In this document: in pieces, positions 54,713-63,054 of the stretch
How positions within the stretch are numbered: the stretch's first letter is position 1
How the letters are laid out: each line of letters opens with the position of its first letter
DNA from: Prorocentrum cordatum
Taxonomy: Eukaryota > Sar > Dinophyceae > Prorocentrales > Prorocentraceae
Assembly: GCA_963575745.1 (NCBI GenBank)
Contig: CAUYUJ010012125.1
Location: 2,501 to 66,500, forward strand
DNA length: 64,000 nucleotides
Direction: 5' to 3'
Notes under the pieces: model-generated
Seen by the model: only the letters and a program-made list of their open reading frames with translations
Databases searched by the model: none
Told to the model about the DNA's origin: nothing
Position numbers and translations under genes: made by a program

Positions 54713-57015
54713 TCCGATGGATCGTAGGAGCCTCCGTATCCTGCTCTTGCATTTCCTTTGCAGGTGCGCACGCCCCTGCAGCTAACCAGGCCATCCACGG
54801 AGTGTAGGAGCCATCTGGGGAGCTGCCAACGCTTCGTCAGCTGCCCCATCCATTGCAGGGATATGCGCTCGAACGCTTTGTTCTGGTCGCAGAAAAGGAC
54901 GGCAGTGCTGGGGGCAGGACCTAAGTGCCTCGTGGCGCCCTGTATATGTTGGTCCACGGCCTCTTGGTGAACGCCGAGCAGGGCCGCCCACGATGGCCCG
55001 GGTTCGGTGTCGGCCACTGGATCCAGGGCGAGGTGGTTAGTGGCGGATGTGATATTGGGACCACACTGTCCCCCGCGCTTGGCCGCTTGGTTAGGGCTGA
55101 GCCTGGGTTCGATCACGGGGCCGAGGCGGTCGGCTACGGTTGCACCGTGCAGCCTTCGTAGGCAGGTGGGGAGCTGTAAGGGTCGCATATCGTTGGGTAG
55201 CTCGGCGGCCGGATGTCTGCCGACCCAGACCAGAAGGTCGATGGAGGGGCCTAGGACCTGGTCTATGAGTTCTGGGTTCAGATCCGCGGCGTACCAGGCT
55301 TGGGCGAGCAGGCAGGCAACGAAACGGGCCCCAGGATGGTACAGCTCATACGGCGCTCCGTCCACCCCAGGAGCGCTGCCGCTCGGACCCAGGACGAGGG
55401 AGGCGATCCTGCCCCACTGCGGGTTGGGGGATTCCGGGAACTGCCCAAGATCCTTGTGCCTGAAGTATTCATCGAGGATACGGTCCGCAGCTGGGGGAAG
55501 GGGGGGAGCGGTTTGCCAGATCTGACTTCGGCTCCGCCATAGGACGTCGTCGACTTCCTTCGTGCGCTCCGTCCACCTCCCCTCAGGATCACGCACACCC
55601 AAGATAGCGCGCGTCTTGACGAAGATTTCACGACCCGTGCGGTAGTGGGAGGCGAGAGCGGGGCGTTCGACCCCAGGGCCCCTTTGTACGGGGGTGAGGC
55701 GAGCGGCACGCCTCTGAGCAGTGTCGTTGTCCCACTTCCGCAGCCAAAGGGCAGCCTGCTGGGGGGTCAGATCGTTGCCGTCCCACTCATACTCGGCAAG
55801 CCAGGCCGCGAGTGCCCCCACCGGGCGTGTGCTGGACTCGGGTCTCGCCGCCACAGCGAGCAGGGTACCTGGTGAGCGGTTGGTTTTGTTCCTGCGCCAC
55901 TTCCTCCACCAGTCTTGCATGGCCGCGGACATGGCGTGGCGACCAAGGGTGAGAAGGGCAGGGATAAGGGGAACAGTGTAATCGTCTACCAGATTGGGGG
56001 CTGGAGGTGGAGCTGAAGGCTCCTGCTCCCTCTCTCCCTCGCCGTCGTCGTTGTCACTGTGTCTGGCTGGGAACTGCCCGGGGGCCGCCGGACGGACCCA
56101 GTCGGCGGGTTGTAGAAGGCCGGTCAGGTCGATGTCAGGCAGCCCGAATGTGCGCCCAAGGAAGGCGTAGAGGGTTCTTAGCTCAGCGTGCGCCTCGCTC
56201 GGGAGCAGGCGCAGGTCACCGGCGCGAATGGCGTTGTCTCTGCGAGTTCTGGGGGCGCCCTGTGGTTCCAGGTACAGGATGGCGTGGTCGGAAACTGAAG
56301 GCTCCCAGGCCTTCCTGACCCCATAGGCCCCAAGCTGTCGGAGGGGGCATGCGACAATGTCGATATGCGACTCGTTGTCCGCGTCCACCCTGGTGGGCCC
56401 GTCACAGTGGCAGACGCTTGAGCCAGTCAGAGCGAGTAGGTCGGAGAGAGCCGCAGCCTCGTCAGTTTCGCCATCTCTGGGGTTGTCAACTTGTATGTTC
56501 ATGTCACCCCCCAATACGTGGGGGGTATCATCCCATCTCTCGATGGCCTGACGGATGGCATCGATGGTTTCGGCCTTTCTGGACGGAGGAAGGTACACCG
56601 ATACCAGGCGATAGGTGCTATCGCCTCGCCTGATCGTGGCTGCGACGGCGCACCCAGGGACGAGGTCTTCGGCTCGGAGGAGCGTCGTGCCATGCGGAAT
56701 GAGGATTGCCACTCCGCCGGCGCGGCCCCCAGCTGGCCCGATGTAGGCTGGTGAGGCGATAAGAGTGCGTGCGTGGAACATGGTGGACCAGGCGGCCGCT
56801 TCGTGCTCCGTCCAGTGGGTCTCCTGTATGAGTCCGATCCTCCCGTTGGTGGTCATTTGCATTAAGAAGGCGTGATTGATCATGTTTTTGTGTGCGGTCG
56901 TACTCTTGAGATACCTGACGTTCCAGCAGCCCAGTTTGAGCGTGCCGGGCTGAGTGGCATTTGCGATTGCATCGACCAGGGCCCGTAAGGAGAGGTCCCC
57001 TCGAGGTCCGCCCAC
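54379..57015 (-). CDS. Copy B endonuclease and RT N-terminal half
   Basis: 878 codons. AP-type endonuclease, residues 25-250: LGCWNVRYL, RIGLIQETHW, RLVSVYLPPSR, LGGDMNIQV, SHIDIVACP and SVSDHAILYLEP, a complete catalytic set. A linker of about 300 residues follows. RT blocks: LGPSGSAPGVDGAPYELYH, DMRPLQLPTCLRRLHG, QAAKRGGQCGPNIT and VLFCDQNKAFERISLQW (motif A Asp intact). After LVSCRGVRTCKG an insertion shifts the frame, and the last 90 residues are a shadow. By gene order and motifs this is a LINE of the AP-endonuclease type. Confidence 0.9.
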   Translation of the reverse strand: MGGPRGDLSLRALVDAIANATQPGTLKLGCWNVRYLKSTTAHKNMINHAFLMQMTTNGRIGLIQETHWTEHEAAAWSTMFHARTLIASPAYIGPAGGRAGGVAILIPHGTTLLRAEDLVPGCAVAATIRRGDSTYRLVSVYLPPSRKAETIDAIRQAIERWDDTPHVLGGDMNIQVDNPRDGETDEAAALSDLLALTGSSVCHCDGPTRVDADNESHIDIVACPLRQLGAYGVRKAWEPSVSDHAILYLEPQGAPRTRRDNAIRAGDLRLLPSEAHAELRTLYAFLGRTFGLPDIDLTGLLQPADWVRPAAPGQFPARHSDNDDGEGEREQEPSAPPPAPNLVDDYTVPLIPALLTLGRHAMSAAMQDWWRKWRRNKTNRSPGTLLAVAARPESSTRPVGALAAWLAEYEWDGNDLTPQQAALWLRKWDNDTAQRRAARLTPVQRGPGVERPALASHYRTGREIFVKTRAILGVRDPEGRWTERTKEVDDVLWRSRSQIWQTAPPLPPAADRILDEYFRHKDLGQFPESPNPQWGRIASLVLGPSGSAPGVDGAPYELYHPGARFVACLLAQAWYAADLNPELIDQVLGPSIDLLVWVGRHPAAELPNDMRPLQLPTCLRRLHGATVADRLGPVIEPRLSPNQAAKRGGQCGPNITSATNHLALDPVADTEPGPSWAALLGVHQEAVDQHIQGATRHLGPAPSTAVLFCDQNKAFERISLQWMGQLTKRWQLPRWLLHSVDGLVSCRGVRTCKGNARAGYGGSYDPSEWEAPPPRSSGAWGTTLSSAPSLTSLVRATRHAWATSPPFSAPLPKHSVPALRCPGSQGRQDFWLKPTSAGGSRLHPESTSDNISPLPPWASPRMATRRRSQAFQRRISWK
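56009..56023. repeat. TGAAG-loop hairpin
   Basis: GGAGCTGAAGGCTCC: stem GGAGC/GCTCC, loop TGAAG. The stem differs from the other copies but still pairs. Confidence 0.6.
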
Positions 57016-57164
57016 GCGGGGTTGTTCCAGGCGGTTGCATGTAGGTAGGCCCAGAGGGATCGCGGCCGCCGGACGGTGTAATTACAATGTAGCGCCAGGG
57101 CGCGTCCCAGGGAGGAGCTGGCGGCTTGCCAAGCTCTAGTTCTCGCCCCCGGAACGAGATTCAT
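56880..57164 (-). CDS. Copy B ORF3 start
   Basis: MNLVPGARTRAWQAASSSLG begins ORF3, 54 bases after the ORF2 stop at 57218. RRPRSLWAYLHATAWNNPAW matches IRGPRSLWSLLHADPWSQPTW in copy A. A frame change near 57010 leads into the endonuclease frame. Confidence 0.7.
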   Translation of the reverse strand: MNLVPGARTRAWQAASSSLGRALALHCNYTVRRPRSLWAYLHATAWNNPAWADLEGTSPYGPWSMQSQMPLSPARSNWAAGTSGISRVRPHTKT

Positions 57165-57217
57165 GAGCGGGGGAGACCCAAGGGCGCGGTGCAGCGCCCC
57201 TGGGTCATCAGGCGAGT

Positions 57218-58006
57218 CTAGGGGAGCGGCGGTCCATAATCAGCAAGCTGCTGCTGCAGCATGGTTCGTACTATGTCGCCTGGGAAAGGGTGTTCGGCAA
57301 GCGGTGCCCAAGGGCAATTTCTACCCGCGAAGCTGCGCGCCTGTCTCCATGCGGCCCACATGTGCCCCTCGGTCGGAGCCTCATGATGCTGTCCGGGGAT
57401 GGGTTCGGTTCTGCTCCACGCCGGGATGGAGGACACGAGTCTGCGTTGGAGGCACCTCGGGTCGCAATGGATCCCTACGGCGTCGTAGAGCCTCCCCCCC
57501 CTAATGTCCAAGGACTGGTAGCAGGATCCAAGGCCCACTGCTCGAGCCCGCTCTTCAGGGGATGGGATCCTGAGTCCATGCTCTCTTCCGTGTGCGAGCA
57601 GCCATCCTGCCCAAGCCTTCAACTTTCCTTCGCTGGCTAAGCTTTCCCGCTCTCTACCTTGACAGACGACGGCCAACCCTTCTGTGCAGCCTCGGAAGCT
57701 ACGCTCGGCTCCAGTTTCCGCAAATATGTTCTTGATGCCGTTCCTGTTGTCGGAGAGGGTGCGGAGGAGCCACCTGTAGCTGCTGTCTTCGCTGTACAGG
57801 AGGCACAGTTGGTGCGTTTGGTAGCTGCACGGGACTATGGCCTCGGGGGCATTGGCGGGAGCCTTGGATTGGGTCCAGGTGGGGATGCGTTCGTCTGGTC
57901 TAAGGTCCACCGTTTTTTCCCAAGGACTTGGGAGCCTGGGATACGTGACAAGATCCTCGGCGGGAGGGCAGTTGCTGTGCCAGAGGCGCTCTCTCGGGCT
58001 GGCCAC
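57218..58006 (-). pseudogene. Copy B DNA methyltransferase, C-terminal part
   Basis: CLLYSEDSSYRWLLRTLSDN and FRGCTEGLAVVCQG are shared with copy A. IPSPEERARAVGLGSCYQSL resembles the methylase motif in which a PTxxE-like stretch precedes the target region end. RGGRLYDAVGIHCDPRCLQRR resembles the last motif. It stops at 57218, equal to 30445 in copy A. It is in a different frame from the catalytic part, so an indel lies between 58000 and 57950. Confidence 0.7.
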
Positions 58007-58343
58007 TGTGGGGGCGGCATAGGCGGACCGCCCAATCGAGTGGAAGCTGTCCCAGGGCCGCGCACATTGCCTGCTTGTGTGCCGAAAGGATCGTAGCTGG
58101 GCCTTCGCAGCATATTAGGGCGCGCACGTCCGGCCGAAGCCTACGCGCGATGTTCCATAGCAGCGGCACGGCGAAGAAGTGCACTGACTGAGAGCCGGCG
58201 AGCCCGTCAAGTCCTCCGTGCTGGCTGGCTGCGGACAGGTTGGTACTCGGGAGTCCAGCCATGATGACGAGAAGGCTTCTAGGATCCAGGGTTCTCAGGT
58301 GGTCGGACCAGGGAGTTTGTCCGTCGTCTCTTCTTAGTAGATT
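57900..58343 (-). pseudogene. Copy B DNA methyltransferase, motif IV region with lost cysteine
   Basis: In frame with 58344-59282 after a TAG: LLVIMAGLPSTNLSAASQHG corresponds to VLIVAGPPCNNLSAAGAHAG in copy A. The catalytic Cys is Ser (AGT codon), and the preceding Gly-Pro is Leu-Pro. GLDGLAGSQSVHFFAV is conserved. Motif VI is EGP where ENV is expected. This methyltransferase cannot be active. Confidence 0.85.
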
Positions 58344-59282
58344 CTAGACATCGACTCCTAGTCTCAAGTGTGGGGGGCCCCCGTCAAAGCGTGTAGCGTT
58401 GTCACGGCCCCAGCGCCTCTCGACTCGAGATGCCGCTTCTTCGTTTATTTCGACAAAGGAGGAGGATCTGAAACGTGGAACCGTGGCAATGTTGGCCATG
58501 AGGTCGCCGATCTCAAGTCTCGCAAGACCCCATCCATCGAAGAGTGAGACGAGGTGTAGGCTTGGTCCTAAGGCGGCACTCGGGCTCGGTCTAGGGTCGA
58601 CTACTCGGGCTCTTGCTTGCTGAGTGAAATCGAGCGTGCAGTCGCCCCCTAGCCTGGGGTCGGCGTTTGAGTGGAGCCTAAGGTGTCCCGAAATGTCCCA
58701 GGTGCCGTCGGGGGAGCCGCGGGAAACAATGCCGTCCTGTTGAAGAGCCCTGAGCGTGCTGATGATCTGCGTGTTGTCCAGACCTGCGATTTGGTACGCG
58801 GCCAGCGTCGTGTCGGCAGGGGCGACTGGGGAGAAGCCGGTCCGTCCGTCCCTGTGTCGTTCCCGTACCTGTTGGAGAACATCGGCAGGCTGGGGGCTGC
58901 AGTGGGCTCGTCTGGTGTGAACCCGCTGGTCGGGGTCGCGGCCTGCGAGTCTGTCCGTCCTCCGCACTTGCTGGCCTGGAAGCACGTCTTGTGACGCCTC
59001 GGCAGGCGACACCAGTGGGGGTGCCTTCGCCTGCTCTGTGGCGGGAGCGCTCCCAGAGGTCGACCAGGGTCCTGGGATTGGGTGCCCTGGTGCCTGGTCT
59101 GGTTGACCTTTCCCTGCTGGTGTTGCCTGCTGCTCTGGCTCGAGCCGTGCCTCGCAGTGAAATCCTTCGTGTGCCTTCCGCCCTGCCCCGGGGGGCTCGG
59201 CGAGACGGGCTCCTGCGCGCTCTGTCAGCGGCGGTGCTGCGCGGCTGGGCGCTGGCTTCGGGCGGTTGCGGCTCGGCCGCAC
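58344..59282 (-). pseudogene. Copy B DNA methyltransferase, N-terminal part with motif I
   Basis: 312 codons. SLHLVSLFDGWGLARLEIGD (motif I) and SFVEINEEAASRVERRWG are conserved. The frame stops at TAG 58344-58346. The next codons continue in frame (NLLRRDD), where copy A has DVWDLFRRKD, so TAG replaces the Trp codon TGG. Upstream, DVLQQVRERHRDG, LAAYQIAGLDNTQI and LRALQQDGIVSRG match copy A and look like a winged helix. Confidence 0.83.
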
Positions 59283-60354
59283 TTTTGGTTCGGACGCGTC
59301 TGGCCACAGCGGTGTCTGCTGTGTTCACGATAGCCCCAGCCGGGGTGCGTGCGCGTCTGGGCGTGCCGGCGCGTCGGGCGGTGTTTCCAGATCTACGGAG
59401 GTTCCTTGCAGAAGCCTCTAATGTTTCACTCAGGACCTGGTCTCTGTCGTCGGCGAATGGTGCGCCAGCTCCCGCGCGCAAAATGGTGCGGAGCATAGCT
59501 GGCGTCAGGCCCTGGAAGGGGGTCTCGGGTGCCGACGCGCAGTCCGAGCGGGCCGCCGGGCTGACTGCAAGCTGTCTCAGTTGGGCGCAGGCTGCGTCTG
59601 CCGTTAGCGCCACATTGCGTGTGTGAGTCCTCCTGCCCATGGGGTTGCGCGTCCCAGGGGGTGGATGGGTGTCCCAATAGGCGCTGAAGGCATCTGGAAT
59701 TCGCATGGTGAAGCCAAGATCTTCGTGTAGGTCCCGTACGGTTTTGTCAAGTTGTGGTATAGCAGCAGCCCAGGCTATCGCGCTGAGCACTCGGTTCCAC
59801 TCGCCCTCGGTGGGGGGGCTACCTGTGCCGTCGGTGGCGTGCACCTGCGCTTGTCTGAGCGTGCCCGCCATAGCTTCATACTCCCGTCTCCACTCACTCT
59901 CCATGCACGGAGGGAGTTCGGGCCCGTTTCTCGGCGTATCTCCTCGTCCCAGGGGATCGCTACTACAGCTTTGCACCGTGCCCGGAGGTGGTCTCCTGCT
60001 CTGGGCTGATGCTGGGTCTGTTGGGGCCCGTGGAGGTGCGGTCGTCAGGGCTCCTTCCCCCCCGTCGCTCGTTGCCCAGGTGGTCGCGGGTGTACACTGC
60101 GCGTCTCTGGCGCTGGCCGGAGTCGTGGCCCCACCGTGCCCAGTCGCGGGCTGCCAGGGCTGGCATGCGCGTCTGCTGGAGAGGTCTGATCGCCTCTGGG
60201 CGCGTCTGCGCCGGTGTGGTTCTCGGGACTGCCTGTGGTGCCCGCTCCACTTACTCATGCTGACTCGGCAGAGGTGTCGGTTGGCGCAGTGTCTTCTGCG
60301 CTCCCAGGGCTCGGTCTGGTTTCGTGGACCGGGCACGGGTCCGCGTGGATCCAC
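58678..60354 (-). CDS. Copy B ORF2 disordered region
   Basis: 558 codons, Arg/Pro/Thr/Ala-rich. The conserved island ELPPCMESEWRREYEAM to EWNRVLSAIAWAAAIPQLDK aligns with copy A 32329-33924. The last 200 residues overlap the methylase frame and are a shadow. No domain is recognised. Confidence 0.55.
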   Translation of the reverse strand: MDPRGPVPGPRNQTEPWERRRHCANRHLCRVSMSKWSGHHRQSREPHRRRRAQRRSDLSSRRACQPWQPATGHGGATTPASARDAQCTPATTWATSDGGEGALTTAPPRAPTDPASAQSRRPPPGTVQSCSSDPLGRGDTPRNGPELPPCMESEWRREYEAMAGTLRQAQVHATDGTGSPPTEGEWNRVLSAIAWAAAIPQLDKTVRDLHEDLGFTMRIPDAFSAYWDTHPPPGTRNPMGRRTHTRNVALTADAACAQLRQLAVSPAARSDCASAPETPFQGLTPAMLRTILRAGAGAPFADDRDQVLSETLEASARNLRRSGNTARRAGTPRRARTPAGAIVNTADTAVARRVRTKSAAEPQPPEASAQPRSTAADRARRSPSRRAPRGRAEGTRRISLRGTARARAAGNTSRERSTRPGTRAPNPRTLVDLWERSRHRAGEGTPTGVACRGVTRRASRPASAEDGQTRRPRPRPAGSHQTSPLQPPACRCSPTGTGTTQGRTDRLLPSRPCRHDAGRVPNRRSGQHADHQHAQGSSTGRHCFPRLPRRHLGHFGTP

Positions 60355-60802
60355 CGCTGGGTGTCGCGGGACTCACAGGGGTCACCCGCGGGGGATCTTG
60401 CCTGATGTTAACCTCGCGGCCTACGTCGTTGTCCACTTCTCTGCCGCCTGGCGACCTGGCCAGGGATGGTGGTGTCGCCCCCTGTTCAGGTGCAGCCAAC
60501 AGGGTCTGCGGTTGTGTCCCATTCGCGCTCATAGCAGGGCTGTCGTTAGATCCACCGTTGGGGCCTGTCCTTGTCTGCACTGTCGGCGCTGTCGTCAACC
60601 CAGGGCCTGTCGGAAGAGCAGTCGATCCAGGAACTGCGGTGGCTGACGGCCTCACGTCGCTGGCTTGCGTGCCTGCGACTCCCGTCTCGTTGTTCGCCCG
60701 GCTGCGGCTTCTGCGCTCGTTCATACCTGGAGGGTCGACAGGCCTGTCCCCCGCGCCCGTGGTTCTGGTTGCCTGGGAGCCTCCTCTCCGTCCACGGGTC
60801 AC
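60251..60802 (-). CDS. Copy B ORF2 linker segment
   Basis: 183 codons, Thr/Pro/Ala/Arg-rich with no folded part, between the conserved unknown domain and the disordered region. It is probably a true linker, but it cannot be verified by conservation. Confidence 0.35.
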   Translation of the reverse strand: MTRGRRGGSQATRTTGAGDRPVDPPGMNERRSRSRANNETGVAGTQASDVRPSATAVPGSTALPTGPGLTTAPTVQTRTGPNGGSNDSPAMSANGTQPQTLLAAPEQGATPPSLARSPGGREVDNDVGREVNIRQDPPRVTPVSPATPSGGSTRTRARSTKPDRALGAQKTLRQPTPLPSQHE

Positions 60803-60858
60803 CCTGCCAGGATCGCGGCGCTGCCGCTCCTCCCAGTGGAGGTTTGAGAGCCTGTTGA

Positions 60859-63054
60859 TCAGGGCGTCCAGGGCGCTGGTGACACTCTCTGGGATGGGAT
60901 GCGTGGTGGCGGCGTCAACGTCTGCACCTCTGGATCCAGGGACTTCGAGCCACGGTTGATGTGCTGAATAAGTGGCGTCGGGTTCAGGCGCAAGCCATTG
61001 CGTGAAAGGGAGCTGTCTCGTGACCTCCTCTCGGACCCCGAGCTCCCGGATGAGTTGCCAGACGTGGTCACGATCCAGGTTCCCCGGACTAGCTGCAGGA
61101 TCCTAATTGCGGCAAACATGTCCCAGTTGTACCTCTGTATGGGCCGGCCTTCCAGTTGCATTCGGATTTCGAGAGCGATCCGGCGCTGCACGCCCCGTGC
61201 CATGTCGTGGACCGCTTGCTCGGGGACAACTGCAGCGAACCTACCCAACATGCCCCGCGCGATGCCTACTGCATCTTCGTCAGCTCGCACCAGGTCGGCC
61301 GGAGAGGGTCTACATGCGCTCACGAGCACTTCAGCTAGTTCTGGGAAGTGCGTGGGCCTGGCTGGTCCAGGGAGTGGGTTAAGGGATGCAGTGGTGCGCA
61401 TGGGGAGCGGTTGCTGGGAAGCTGCGCTGACCCGCAGCCCCGCAGAGGCGGGAGTTGGGGTCGCCGCGGGGGCGGAGTCCAGGCGTGCAACGTGGATTGG
61501 ACCAGCTGCAAGCTGTAGTTTCAGGCTGGCTTGCGGTCTGTCTGCGCCTCTTGCGGCTGCTCTAATGTCAGCGTCCGCGGGGAGGAGTATCGTCACCCAG
61601 GTAGGGGCTGAGGTGAAAAGGAATCCGGCTTCGCCGCTCGTGGTAACCTCGACCGCTCCACCGGCCGCTATTACCGCGAGCAGGTATTCTCCGGGCTGGA
61701 GGACCGTCTCGTAGTCCCGCAGGCCTCCTCCATGAAACTCACTGGATACCGTGTTGGGCGCGCTCCTGCTCATTGCCCTGGCGTTGTCCCGGAGCCAGTC
61801 GTCTGTGATGACAGGTGGGGCGGCTCTGGTGTTGGCTGGGTGCGAGGTACCGTTCGGGCCGTCCGGTAGTGGCCAGAGTCGAGTTAAAACCTGCGCATTC
61901 GCCGAGCCGATCGCAGCTGAGTAGAGCCGGAGCGTGCTGTGCCCAGCGAGCCACGCGTCTGGGCGCATGCTACGAGGGCGAACTTCTCCAAGCTGGGCCC
62001 CGTGCCTATCCATCGTGGTGATCTCGAGTATTTGGGGCTGAGTGGCGCGCCTGGGGGCTTGCCTGACGGAGGTGCTGGCCAGGGCCTCCACGTGCTCCTG
62101 TTGTTCCATGGATACCGCGGCTGCTCTGTGCATGGGATCCCTGATTGGCGTCGCGGGGAAAATCCTGATAGTCTGGGCTCCGATCACTATGCAGCTGGTG
62201 CCTACAAAGGAAGCTGCCATGGCGTCAGCCGCAGCCAGGCGCATGCGAACTTGCGTCATGTACCTGTAATCAGAGACGTCTGGGAACCAGGCGTACACGG
62301 TGGAGACCTGTTCGACAGTGTCAGGTCCGGTGGTGGCCTCTACGGCTTGCATGACGTCAACCGGCCGTGTTTGTCCCATGTCTGCGAGGTTCCACCGCAG
62401 GTGGAAGCCATCCTCGGGGTCGAAAAGGCGTACGAATGAGGGTCCACCATCCCAGGGTCCTTCCAGGAGGATGCGGCGTGGTCCTAGTGCTGGTGAGGAG
62501 GATCCGTCTCCAAAAATACGCGGGAGTTCGTCCCGGAGGTGCATCAGGACGGGGGCGGCAATCCTTTCTGGAGTGGCGAGCAGGAGAAGCCCTGTCCCGC
62601 AAATTCCCACTCTGTGCCCCATGGCCCCGGCTGTCGCGGAGGCGATGGAGTGGGCTAAGCATATTGCTCTGGGGGGAACTGGGATGTGCACTGAGTCACT
62701 CGTCTCGTGGGATCTCCAGATGCACGCCGTCTGGTGGGCCAGCGTGGTGATTTGAGCTGCCGCCTGCAAGTTATTCAGAGGGGCACGTAGGCCGTCTTCT
62801 CCACTCATAGGCCTCGCTGCCCGACAGCGCAGAACATGATGGAAGAGCACCTCGAGTCCCTGGTGCCTTAGAAGTTCGTCTCTGGGGAGCTGTACTCTCG
62901 TGGTGACCCACTCGGTCGTGATCATACCGTTGCAGGATTGTCTTAGCTCTTCCTTCCACCGCATGATCTGCGCGACGAGGCCGTCGTTGCCGCTCTCAGG
63001 GGTTAGGATGTGTAGAGCATCCGAGGTGCCCCCAGTCCTCCCTCCCCAGTGCAC
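60859..63054 (-). CDS. Copy B ORF2 conserved unknown domain
   Basis: 731 codons, the longest clean stretch of ORF2. Conserved blocks: VVHWGGRTGG-type start, LLLATPERIAAPVLMHL, RRILLEGPWDGGPSFVRL, HLRWNLADMGQT, VEQVSTVYAWFPD, TIRIFPATP, then LQPGEYLLAVIAAGGAVEVT and TWVTILLPADADIRAA (beta-rich), and YNWDMFAAIRILQL (helical). The frame continues upstream through a single TAG (63121-63123) to 63441. Strong conservation between diverged copies implies selection for a protein function, perhaps RNA binding or particle assembly; I know no matching family. Confidence 0.72.
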   Translation of the reverse strand: MHWGGRTGGTSDALHILTPESGNDGLVAQIMRWKEELRQSCNGMITTEWVTTRVQLPRDELLRHQGLEVLFHHVLRCRAARPMSGEDGLRAPLNNLQAAAQITTLAHQTACIWRSHETSDSVHIPVPPRAICLAHSIASATAGAMGHRVGICGTGLLLLATPERIAAPVLMHLRDELPRIFGDGSSSPALGPRRILLEGPWDGGPSFVRLFDPEDGFHLRWNLADMGQTRPVDVMQAVEATTGPDTVEQVSTVYAWFPDVSDYRYMTQVRMRLAAADAMAASFVGTSCIVIGAQTIRIFPATPIRDPMHRAAAVSMEQQEHVEALASTSVRQAPRRATQPQILEITTMDRHGAQLGEVRPRSMRPDAWLAGHSTLRLYSAAIGSANAQVLTRLWPLPDGPNGTSHPANTRAAPPVITDDWLRDNARAMSRSAPNTVSSEFHGGGLRDYETVLQPGEYLLAVIAAGGAVEVTTSGEAGFLFTSAPTWVTILLPADADIRAAARGADRPQASLKLQLAAGPIHVARLDSAPAATPTPASAGLRVSAASQQPLPMRTTASLNPLPGPARPTHFPELAEVLVSACRPSPADLVRADEDAVGIARGMLGRFAAVVPEQAVHDMARGVQRRIALEIRMQLEGRPIQRYNWDMFAAIRILQLVRGTWIVTTSGNSSGSSGSERRSRDSSLSRNGLRLNPTPLIQHINRGSKSLDPEVQTLTPPPRIPSQRVSPAPWTP

